From NCBI GenBank assembly GCA_964586315.1, contig CAZPHE010000003.1:1-64000 (forward strand): a stretch of 64,000 bases of DNA, read 5' to 3'. The notes below the pieces were generated by a model. The model worked only from the letters and a program-made list of their open reading frames with translations, was not told where the DNA came from and did not search any database. This DNA comes from CAZEER01 sp964586315. Its GTDB lineage: Bacteria > Fidelibacterota > Marinisomatia > Marinisomatales > UBA1611. Of the stretch, positions 35,422-43,002 are shown piece after piece. How positions within the stretch are numbered: position 1 is the first letter of the stretch; every line of letters starts with the position of its first letter. Both the position numbers and the translations under genes were made by a program.

Positions 35422-35964
35422 TTACTCTAAACTAAAAATTCTTTTTGTCCACAATAATCCAATTATTGTCTTTACATCACTAATCGTGCCATTCCAAATA
35501 AGTTCTATAGCATCTTCAATTTTTGTAGGAATTAATTGTAAAAATTCATCTTTATCGAGTTTTGATTTTGTTTGTTCTAAATCTTCAGCTAAGTAAATCC
35601 ACATTTTTTCATTAGCGAAACCAATTGCCGGATGAATAATAGTCAAAAACGTCAATTTATTTGCAAAATACCCGATTTCTTCTTCTAATTCTCTTTTTGC
35701 ACAATCTTCAGGTTTTTCATCTTTATCTAGCTTACCCGCAGGTAATTCTATTACTTGCTCTTTTATAGCATAGCGGAACTGTTTTATTAAACCGATTTTA
35801 CCATTCGGTAAAATCGGGACACAACAAGCTGCGCCTGAGTGATTAATCCATTCTCTTGTACTGATTTTACCATTTGGAAGGGTCACCTCATCTAATCTTA
35901 AATCTAAAACTTTACCCTGAAATATTATTTCAGATGATAAAGTTGATTCTATTAGTTTGCTCAT
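35422..35964 (-). CDS. nudF: NUDIX hydrolase, ADP-ribose pyrophosphatase-like
   Basis: The 180-residue protein carries a complete Nudix box from Gly77 to Tyr99: 'GKLDKDEKPEDCAKRELEEE' followed by 'IGY', fitting G-x5-E-x7-RE-x2-EE-x-G. A Leu-Pro-Ala-Gly precedes the box, and the N-terminal strand pair resembles ADP-ribose/GDP-sugar hydrolases. It likely cleans up ADP-ribose or a nucleotide sugar in the cytoplasm. It is transcribed alone, facing the unknown gene at 34862. Confidence 0.9.
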   Translation of the reverse strand: MSKLIESTLSSEIIFQGKVLDLRLDEVTLPNGKISTREWINHSGAACCVPILPNGKIGLIKQFRYAIKEQVIELPAGKLDKDEKPEDCAKRELEEEIGYFANKLTFLTIIHPAIGFANEKMWIYLAEDLEQTKSKLDKDEFLQLIPTKIEDAIELIWNGTISDVKTIIGLLWTKRIFSLE

Positions 35965-36157
35965 ATCTTATAAATAAATGTTTATAGATTATATAATCAA
36001 ATAAAATAAACCAAACCAATAAAAAGAATGAATATATTTTTAATTTTTTATCTATTGACATAAATGGAAAATTACATATTTAAAATTTTGGTTATTTTTG
36101 ACAAAATTATTTAATTGTATATTTTTAATAACATTGCAGGTTAATTATTTAAATGCT

Positions 36158-37027
36158 ATGAATAAAATACTAACTATCATATTTACGAGTACATTACTTT
36201 ACTCAATCCAAGGAACAATCATCTTTTATGATCAAACGACTATAGAAGGCGATATAAATGGTATTGAAAAAACTTCCGTTTACATTACTCCAACAGGTTT
36301 GACGTTTCCTGAACAAATTCTTTTAGAAAATATTGACTCACTCAAGATTGATGATGGTACTATACCTATTGCTGGAGGAAAAGTTTTATTACTCTATGAG
36401 AATGGCGAATTTTTTACACCACAAGAACCAGGTAACAATAATTCCTTTAATACACCTCAACAATACGCGATTGAATATGTAATCGTTCCAAATTGGAGCT
36501 TAAATCTTTATACAGGCTACCCAATAATTAGAGGAGGTTCAGTACAAAATGAATATTATGATAAAACTAATATCATTTGGGGGCTTTCTATCGGAAGTCC
36601 ATATGGGTTTTTTGCAGGTGATTTTTTTATGAATGCTATTGGTGAGATAGCCTACTATAAATTCGAAAAAATAGGAAATAAAAGTGCAACTTTTGGTGGA
36701 GTTTGTTTCCAGGCAGGTCTAAGCCCTGGATTTTTTATAGGTAATACAAGTTTTAGTGCCACAGCCTGTACTGGATTATATAGGGACGATGATCAAAAAT
36801 TTAGTGCAGGATTTATTACCGGAGGTAGTGTTGACATACCTTTAGGAGAAATTATTCTAGAAAAATACCCTGATTTTGAAATTTTTGACGATCGATACAT
36901 CAAAGATTTCAGACAATATATCGAAGCTTTTGAATTGCGATTTACAGGAAGATCTAACATAATTCAGAAAGTTAAAGGCGCAACTTTTTGGATTGGCGCT
37001 GGTCTTTCTTTTGGGTATGAATTTTAA
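36158..37027 (+). CDS. Exported protein of unknown function
   Basis: The ATG at 36158 gives a clean signal peptide ('MNKILTIIFTSTLLYSIQG'); the frame is also open from a TTG at 36098, but that start would bury it. The 289-residue product begins with a short Sm-like beta segment ('GTIIFYDQTTIEGDINGIEK') similar to the start of the protein at 20283. It then has Gly- and Phe-rich strands ending 'FWIGAGLSFGYEF', an outer-membrane-barrel-like finish. No family is recognised. Confidence 0.65.
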   Translation: MNKILTIIFTSTLLYSIQGTIIFYDQTTIEGDINGIEKTSVYITPTGLTFPEQILLENIDSLKIDDGTIPIAGGKVLLLYENGEFFTPQEPGNNNSFNTPQQYAIEYVIVPNWSLNLYTGYPIIRGGSVQNEYYDKTNIIWGLSIGSPYGFFAGDFFMNAIGEIAYYKFEKIGNKSATFGGVCFQAGLSPGFFIGNTSFSATACTGLYRDDDQKFSAGFITGGSVDIPLGEIILEKYPDFEIFDDRYIKDFRQYIEAFELRFTGRSNIIQKVKGATFWIGAGLSFGYEF

Positions 37028-37047
37028 AATAACTAGTTAATAAATCT

Positions 37048-37995
37048 TTGTTCTTTTCATATTCTTTTAGTTTTATTAAGCAGATTAGAAAATGGGGATT
37101 TTTTTTATTCTGTATTTTATCAGGTCAAAACATCTATCAAGGTGAAATAACATTTGATTATAATGGAACCGTGGATGGCTTTTTTTCATCTACTGTTGAT
37201 GATACATTAATTACAGGTGTTTCTTTCAACCAGAATATTGGAGATACAACTTTTTTCCTAATAGCTTCTATTTCACAGCAAGATGATAATGAGTTTGATT
37301 TATTTTTAGCAGTTTTGAGAGATACTACATTCCCTGTCCAACCTCGAATTTGGGATATTCCTGGTGAAGGAGATGATGACAATCCTTTGAGCCTAGAAAG
37401 TATAATTATATTTATGCCTGCTCTTGATTCATCTTTTGTTAATCAGCTTTTTGAAACATTCACAGATACATCAACAACTGGAGATACAACAGATATTTTA
37501 GAAGATGTTTTTTCTGAATTATCAAATGATTTATATCTGGGTCTTGAAGGTGAGCTTGAAATAACCATTGCATCTGATTCTTTAATTGTTGGTGTTTTTA
37601 ACACAGTTATGATAAAGCCTGCTTTTTATTTCCCTCCTCATACTGTAAGTATAGATAATGGAGAATTCTATTTCAATAATGTGAATATCCCTGAATTAAA
37701 TACAACAATTAAAAATACGTTAAGCCCAACATCCCTTAAATTATACCCTGCGTATCCAAATCCATTTAATCCTATTACAACAATCCAATATTATCACTCT
37801 GGACAATTGGAATTTGTTTCATTGTTTATATACGATATAAATGGTAAAAAATTAGAGATGCTTTATGAAGGTAAACCAACGATGGGAATCAATAAGATTC
37901 AATGGAAACCTAATAAGCTTCCTAGTGGAGTTTATTTTGTGGGACTTAAAACAAATTCTTCTATCAAATCTCAAAAATTAATATTAATAAAATAA
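37048..37995 (+). CDS. Secreted protein with type-A (T9SS) sorting domain
   Basis: No ATG is available at the front; TTG at 37048 is the likely start, and the signal peptide follows after a basic stretch ('KQIRKWGFFLFCILSGQN'). The middle (about residues 40-220) is Asp/Thr-rich and unrecognised. The last 85 residues form a sorting domain starting 'LKLYPAYPNPFNPITTIQYY' and ending with 'SQKLILIK'. In FCB bacteria such tails direct export by the type IX system and surface attachment. Its TAA overlaps the next ATG. Confidence 0.75.
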   Translation: MFFSYSFSFIKQIRKWGFFLFCILSGQNIYQGEITFDYNGTVDGFFSSTVDDTLITGVSFNQNIGDTTFFLIASISQQDDNEFDLFLAVLRDTTFPVQPRIWDIPGEGDDDNPLSLESIIIFMPALDSSFVNQLFETFTDTSTTGDTTDILEDVFSELSNDLYLGLEGELEITIASDSLIVGVFNTVMIKPAFYFPPHTVSIDNGEFYFNNVNIPELNTTIKNTLSPTSLKLYPAYPNPFNPITTIQYYHSGQLEFVSLFIYDINGKKLEMLYEGKPTMGINKIQWKPNKLPSGVYFVGLKTNSSIKSQKLILIK

Positions 37996-38312
37996 TGGAT
38001 GATATAAAATTAAACCACCATGAAATTGTAAATGATCTTATTTTAATACAATGGGATGATGGCACTGAAAATGCATTGAACCTTAAGAAAATGAGAGATA
38101 ATTGTCCATGTGCAAATTGTGCAGGTGAAACTGATGTTTTTGGCAATGTATATAAAGGTCCACCTCAAATTATGAAAGCTGATAGTTATCAAGTGACTGG
38201 CATTAGGTCTATTGGATATTATGCTATTCAACCATTCTGGAAAGATGGACATCATGATGGAATTTACTCTTTTAAATTGTTAAAAAAACTTTGTGACACT
38301 TTTGATAATTAA
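37995..38312 (+). CDS. DUF971 family protein (GBBH-like N-terminal domain)
   Basis: This 105-residue protein matches the DUF971 pattern: 'LILIQWDDGTENALNLKKMR', a zinc-site-like 'DNCPCANCAGE', and 'VTGIRSIGYYAIQPFWKDGH' before 'GIYSF'. The same fold forms the N-terminal domain of gamma-butyrobetaine hydroxylases. Stand-alone versions often sit near iron-sulfur or Mrp-type genes, which are not seen here. Both ends overlap neighbours by one base (TAATG), so it is translated with them. Confidence 0.88.
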   Translation: MDDIKLNHHEIVNDLILIQWDDGTENALNLKKMRDNCPCANCAGETDVFGNVYKGPPQIMKADSYQVTGIRSIGYYAIQPFWKDGHHDGIYSFKLLKKLCDTFDN

Positions 38313-39274
38313 TGATTATCCAGATCTCTAAACTCTTCATTTTTTGTTTTACAATTATTTTTGCCAAAGAATTCCCAATTCAAACAATTCCCTTAAAAGG
38401 TTTAATAACAGATCCAAAACAAGAAATTTCAGGTATGGATTGGCATAATGAAAATCTGTTTTTACTACCAGAAAACTTAGGTGGCTATCTGTTTATGATA
38501 CCTAAAAATCAATTAAAAAATGCTATAGAGTTAAAAACACTTGATCCTATTCTCCCTTTAAAAACTAATCTAATTACTCCAGATTACTCGATTTTAATCC
38601 CTGGATTTGATGGGTTAGAAGCGATATCATTTTATGAGGATGAAGTTTTTATTTGTATTGAGGCAGAAAATAATAAAGTTATGGAAGGCTATATTGCCTG
38701 GGGTATAATAAATCCTAAAACCTTCCAAATCACAATACCCGAAAAAAACTTAAAAAAACTTAACACGCCTATACAAATTAATAACATGTCTTTTGAAAGC
38801 ATTGTTATTCATAACAATAATGCTATACTGCTTTACGAAGCCAATGGCTATAACCTACAAAAACATGTAAGGCAACCCGTTCTTTCATTGTTAGATTACT
38901 CTTTAAAAAAAATTGATTTCCCAAATATTGAATATAGATTAACAGATGCAACTAAAGTCTATAATAATAAGTTTTGGGCCATTAACTATTTTTGGTCTGG
39001 TGACAAAAAAAAACTCAATCCAGCACTAGATAAGATTAACAAAAAATTTCCAAAAATTGGCTCTCATAAAAAATCTGAAACAGTAGAACGATTGATTGAA
39101 TTTGAAATAAAAAACGATACAATAACCATTTCAGAGAGTGAGCCAATCCAACTTTATTTAGAAGACGGCAAGGCCCGAAACTGGGAAGCAATTGCAAAAT
39201 TTAATCAAAATGGTTTTTTAATCGCTACAGATAAATATCCCAAAATGATATTGGGATATGTCTCGGTCAATTAA
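38312..39274 (+). CDS. Exported protein of unknown function (phytase/esterase-like propeller)
   Basis: The signal peptide is 'IIQISKLFIFCFTIIFAKE'. The 320-residue product has strand-rich segments with 'GMDWHNENLFLLPENLGGYL', 'GLEAISFYEDEVFICIEAEN' and 'ARNWEAIAKFNQNGFLIATD'. These resemble the 'esterase-like activity of phytase' propellers in the spacing of Glu-Ala-Ile/Ile-Ala repeats. That link is tentative, and no catalytic residues can be shown. It is part of the plus-strand run leading to the phosphodiesterase gene. Confidence 0.55.
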   Translation: MIIQISKLFIFCFTIIFAKEFPIQTIPLKGLITDPKQEISGMDWHNENLFLLPENLGGYLFMIPKNQLKNAIELKTLDPILPLKTNLITPDYSILIPGFDGLEAISFYEDEVFICIEAENNKVMEGYIAWGIINPKTFQITIPEKNLKKLNTPIQINNMSFESIVIHNNNAILLYEANGYNLQKHVRQPVLSLLDYSLKKIDFPNIEYRLTDATKVYNNKFWAINYFWSGDKKKLNPALDKINKKFPKIGSHKKSETVERLIEFEIKNDTITISESEPIQLYLEDGKARNWEAIAKFNQNGFLIATDKYPKMILGYVSVN

Positions 39275-40486
39275 TTGAAAAATTTCTACACATTTTTTCT
39301 TTGGATTATAATATTTTTTATTGGGTGTAGTAATAAAGATGATGAACCCTATGTTTTACTAGTATCCTTTGATGGTTTCAGATCTGATTATATCGATTGG
39401 TATAAAACACCCAATATGGATGCGTTCATTAATGGAGGTGTTCGATCTGAAGGTCTCATTCCTGTTTTTGTATCAAAAACATTTCCAAATCATTACAGTT
39501 TAGCTACTGGTTTGCATGTGGAAAACCATGGTCTAATTGGAAATCATTTTTATGATCCTGTTCTTAATGATCAATATTCTTTAAGTAACCGTTCAAAAGT
39601 AGAAGATCCAAAATTTTATAGTGGCGAGCCAATATGGATAACGGCAGAAAAACAAGGATTAAAAACCGCATCCTATTTTTGGGTTGGAACTGAAGCTCCA
39701 ATAAATGGTACCTATCCTAGTATATGGAAAAACTATGATCATCATTTTCCATTCGTATCAAGAATTGATTCTGTTGTCTCTTGGTTTTCGCTTCCACCAC
39801 ACAAACGACCTCGTTTATGTTTATTATATTTTCATGAACCCGATGCAACTGGACATGAAACAGGACCTAGAAGCAAAGAAACTGAAAATATGGTCACAAA
39901 AATGGATTCACTTTTTGGAATATTGATTCAAAAATTAAATACATTACCTATTGCATCTAATTTAAATATAATTGCTGTATCTGATCATGGTATGGCAGAA
40001 ATTAGTTCTAGTAGAACAGTTAATCTTAATGATTACACAAATATGGAAGGCATCATTCAAGAGGGCTCTGGGCCCTATGCCTTACTCTATGGTAAAAATA
40101 AATCTAAATTTAAAAATATTGTTAAAGATCTAAATAAATCTTCAAACATAACAGCCTATCTAAAAAAAGATATTCCAGAGCGATTTCACTTTAAAAATCA
40201 TTACCGTATTAAAGATATATTGGTACTTGCAGATGAAGGCTGGTACATAAAAAATCAAGCTGTTAGTAGTACATCAGAAGCTGGTAAATATATACCAAAA
40301 GGTGGGACTCATGGCTATGATAACCAATTGAAAAGTATGCACGCTTTAATTATNNNNNNNNNNNNNNNNGTTCCACCTTTTGAGAATATTAATATATACC
40401 CATTAATATGCCATATTCTTAATATTGAACCTCGTGAAAATATAGATGGAAACCTGGAAAACATTATTAATATTATAAACAAATGA
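39275..40486 (+). CDS. Ectonucleotide pyrophosphatase/phosphodiesterase-like lipoprotein
   Basis: The TTG start is directly behind the previous stop, and a lipoprotein signal ends at Cys18 ('IIIFFIGCSNKDD'). The 403 residues form an alkaline-phosphatase-superfamily domain. Asp33 ('VSFDGFRSDY') and the nucleophile Thr69 ('SKTFPNHYSLATG') are followed by 'HEPDATGHETGP', 'IAVSDHGMAE' and 'GTHGYDN', which together supply the two-zinc site. Such enzymes cut nucleotides, nucleic-acid ends or phosphodiesters. Sixteen Ns at 40354-40369 lie inside the gene; the frame is kept and only about six residues are unknown. The stop overlaps the nuclease start (ATGA). Confidence 0.88.
   Translation: MKNFYTFFLWIIIFFIGCSNKDDEPYVLLVSFDGFRSDYIDWYKTPNMDAFINGGVRSEGLIPVFVSKTFPNHYSLATGLHVENHGLIGNHFYDPVLNDQYSLSNRSKVEDPKFYSGEPIWITAEKQGLKTASYFWVGTEAPINGTYPSIWKNYDHHFPFVSRIDSVVSWFSLPPHKRPRLCLLYFHEPDATGHETGPRSKETENMVTKMDSLFGILIQKLNTLPIASNLNIIAVSDHGMAEISSSRTVNLNDYTNMEGIIQEGSGPYALLYGKNKSKFKNIVKDLNKSSNITAYLKKDIPERFHFKNHYRIKDILVLADEGWYIKNQAVSSTSEAGKYIPKGGTHGYDNQLKSMHALIXXXXXXVPPFENINIYPLICHILNIEPRENIDGNLENIINIINK
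40354..40369. other. Assembly gap, 16 Ns
   Basis: This short run of unknown bases lies inside the phosphodiesterase gene. Both flanks read in the same frame, and the spacing of conserved residues looks normal, so the gap size is probably right. Confidence 0.99.
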
Positions 40487-41244
40487 ATCCTTTATTAAAA
40501 ATCACATTAATCATTACTTTTATAACACAATTATCCTTTGGATGGGGTAAAACTGGACATAGGATTGTGGGAAAAATTGCAGAAACATATTTGACTAAAA
40601 ATGCAAAAATGCAAATTAAAAAACTTATGGGTCATCATGACCTTTCAAGAATGGGAAACTGGGCTGATGAAATAAAATCTGACCCTGATTGGAAAAAAGC
40701 AAATGACTGGCATTGGTGCACTATACCAGATGGCGAAGAATATCATAAAGGCAAGCATTCTGGAAAAGCAGTAGAAAAAGTCATTGAATTCATAGATATT
40801 CTTAAAAAAAAGAATTCTACTAAAGAAGAAAAACAAATTGCATTGAAATTCTTAATTCACCTTATAGGTGATCTACATCAGCCTCTTCATGTTGGAAACG
40901 GTGAAGATCGAGGGGGAAACAGTGTAAAGGTGAAATGGTTCAAGGAGCCAACCAATCTTCATAGTGTATGGGATACAAAATTAATTGATTTTCAAAAACT
41001 TAGTTATTCTGAATACGCGGATTATTTACTACTAAATGAAAACAGGGGAAAAATTAGAGAATGGCAGGGAGACTCCTTAATGGTCTATGTAAATGAATCT
41101 AAAAATTCACGCAAACAATGCTATCAATTTTCAAATGATAATCTTAAATGGGATTATTTTTATATAAATAAAAATCTTTTAGAGAAACGTCTATTGCAAG
41201 GCGGTGTCCGATTATCAGGCGAACTAAATAGAATATTTAAATAA
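40483..41244 (+). CDS. S1/P1-type zinc nuclease, exported
   Basis: After the signal peptide ('KITLIITFITQLSFG') the mature protein starts 'WGKTGHRIVG', where the N-terminal Trp and the His bind zinc in this family. The other ligands are in 'MGNWADEIKSD', 'ANDWHWCTIP', 'FLIHLIGDLHQPLHVG' and 'LHSVWD'. The enzyme cleaves single-stranded RNA and DNA and removes 3'-phosphates. Overlap with the phosphodiesterase gene suggests that the two break down external nucleic acid together. Confidence 0.93.
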   Translation: MNPLLKITLIITFITQLSFGWGKTGHRIVGKIAETYLTKNAKMQIKKLMGHHDLSRMGNWADEIKSDPDWKKANDWHWCTIPDGEEYHKGKHSGKAVEKVIEFIDILKKKNSTKEEKQIALKFLIHLIGDLHQPLHVGNGEDRGGNSVKVKWFKEPTNLHSVWDTKLIDFQKLSYSEYADYLLLNENRGKIREWQGDSLMVYVNESKNSRKQCYQFSNDNLKWDYFYINKNLLEKRLLQGGVRLSGELNRIFK

Positions 41245-41246
41245 TA

Positions 41247-41993
41247 TTATTTTGCTTTCCCTTGATCTGCAACATCGACAGCTCTTTTAGCAATTTCATC
41301 TTGATTCCCCAAATAATAATGTCTAATAGGTCTTAACTCCTCGTTCAATTCATATACAAGAGGCACACCTGTTGGGATATTTAATTCTACAATTTTATCA
41401 TCGGACACTTGGTCAAGATATTTTACTAATGCTCTCAACGAATTACCATGAGCAACAATGATTACCCTTTTCCCAAAATCAATATCAGGCTTTATAGAAT
41501 TAAACCAATAGGGCAAAAATCTGTCTACTGTATCTTGCAAACATTCAGAGTCTGGCAAATTTTTTGGTGATAATTCAGAATATTTTTTATCGAATCTTGG
41601 ATGCCGTTCATCATCATTATCTAATTTGGGAGGTGGAATACTATAACTGCGACGCCAGATATGTACCTGAGCATCTCCATATTTATTTGCAGTTTCAGTT
41701 TTATTCAGACCTTGAAGAGCTCCATAATGTCTTTCATTCAATCGCCAACTGGATTTAATAATAATATTTTCTAAATCCATTTCCTTAAGACAAATTTTCA
41801 TTGTTTCACTAGCACGCTTTAGCAAGGATGTATGTACGACATCAAACTTTAAACCAGCATCTTTAAGCAGTCTACCTGATTCTTTAGCCTCTAAACGACC
41901 TGTTTCTGTTAAATCAACATCTGTCCAACCTGTGAATCGATTATCTAAGTTCCACTGGCTTTGGCCATGACGTAATAGCACAAGTTTTTTCAT
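41247..41993 (-). CDS. gpmA: 2,3-bisphosphoglycerate-dependent phosphoglycerate mutase
   Basis: The ATG at 41993 gives the usual start 'MKKLVLLRHGQSQWNLDNRF' and 248 residues, nearly the size of E. coli GpmA. An in-frame GTG 18 bases upstream is unlikely. The phospho-accepting His9 is in 'LRHGQS', Glu in 'LNERHYGALQG', and the second His in 'VIIVAHGNSLRAL'. It interconverts 3- and 2-phosphoglycerate in glycolysis. Its gene converges on the nuclease gene with only two bases between stops. Confidence 0.96.
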   Translation of the reverse strand: MKKLVLLRHGQSQWNLDNRFTGWTDVDLTETGRLEAKESGRLLKDAGLKFDVVHTSLLKRASETMKICLKEMDLENIIIKSSWRLNERHYGALQGLNKTETANKYGDAQVHIWRRSYSIPPPKLDNDDERHPRFDKKYSELSPKNLPDSECLQDTVDRFLPYWFNSIKPDIDFGKRVIIVAHGNSLRALVKYLDQVSDDKIVELNIPTGVPLVYELNEELRPIRHYYLGNQDEIAKRAVDVADQGKAK

Positions 41994-42086
41994 TATTATA
42001 AAACCACTCAATTTTATAGAATTTTAGTTATAAAAATTCCAAATGATCTATTCATGACAAAAGCCTTTTTTTAATTATATTTTGGT

Positions 42087-42770
42087 ATGTGTGGAAGAGC
42101 AACGATTACAAAAGATATGTTATCCATTATTGAAGACTTAACCATTGATCAATGGATATCAAAACATTATACCCCCAGTTATAATATAGCCCCTACCCAA
42201 TATTCTCCCATATTAATTGGTAAAAACAATTCTAGATATGTACAAATGTTGAAGTGGGGTCTTGTTCCTCAATGGTCTAAAAACCTATCTATTGGATCAA
42301 AAATGATTAATGCACGTTCGGAAACACTTCTTAACAAACCATCTTTTAAAACTTTAGTTGATCTGAATAGATGCGTAGTGATTACTGATGGATATTTTGA
42401 ATGGGCAAACGCACAACCACATTTTATTTTTCATCCAGAAAAAAAAATATTACCAATGGCTGGACTTTGGGCATCATGGGTATCATCATTTTCAAAAAAA
42501 ATTTCCACATACACAATAATTACAACATCTTCACAAAAAGCGATTTCTCATATACACGATCGTATGCCCGTAATATTAAATACAGAAAATATTGATGAAT
42601 GGATTCATTGTAAAAATTTTAATTTTTCTTCTGTTATTCAATATTTAATTCCATATAAGAAAAATTTATCATTCTATCCAGTATCAACAATAGTTAACTC
42701 ACCGAAAACCAACACAAAAGAATGTATTGATCCTATAAATGATCAATCGAGAACTCTTGATATATTTTAA
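42087..42770 (+). CDS. SRAP domain protein (YedK/HMCES family)
   Basis: The protein begins 'MCGRATITKDML'. After removal of Met1, Cys2 is the residue that bonds covalently to abasic sites in single-stranded DNA. The other active-site residues are in 'INARSETLLNKPSF' (Asn, Glu), 'VITDGYFEWA' (Glu) and 'ISHIHDRMPVIL' (His). At 227 residues it is the usual size. It protects abasic sites during replication. It is a single gene divergent from gpmA. Confidence 0.95.
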   Translation: MCGRATITKDMLSIIEDLTIDQWISKHYTPSYNIAPTQYSPILIGKNNSRYVQMLKWGLVPQWSKNLSIGSKMINARSETLLNKPSFKTLVDLNRCVVITDGYFEWANAQPHFIFHPEKKILPMAGLWASWVSSFSKKISTYTIITTSSQKAISHIHDRMPVILNTENIDEWIHCKNFNFSSVIQYLIPYKKNLSFYPVSTIVNSPKTNTKECIDPINDQSRTLDIF

Positions 42771-42915
42771 TGATAAATGGTATTCATTTCTGATTAAAAT
42801 CAAATAAAAGCTTAACTTAATAGGTATCTAATTACAATAGGAGAGTAGGAGAGATCTGAATTTTTAATGCTCTATTATCTAGATATTTAATAAAAAATAG
42901 TAATAATAATTTGAT

Positions 42916-42935
42916 CAATATTTTTTTCAATATTG
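42916..42935 (+). other. AT-rich hairpin in the leader of the TonB-dependent receptor gene
   Basis: CAATATT and AATATTG form a seven-base stem around TTTTTC, about 70 bases before the receptor start. It may affect the receptor mRNA, but an AT-rich region can give such pairs by chance. Confidence 0.3.
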
Positions 42936-43002
42936 TTTCTATTTTGATTAAAATAGGGTGTCTATTTCAATGAAATTTTATATTTTAACTAAGGAGAAAC
43001 AC

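Noticed and set aside
37995..38312. Gamma-butyrobetaine hydroxylase
   Set aside because: Only the small DUF971 domain is present; the catalytic oxygenase domain is missing.
42958..43002. Longer N-terminus for the TonB-dependent receptor
   Set aside because: The AAGGAG site and the signal peptide both point to ATG at 43003.
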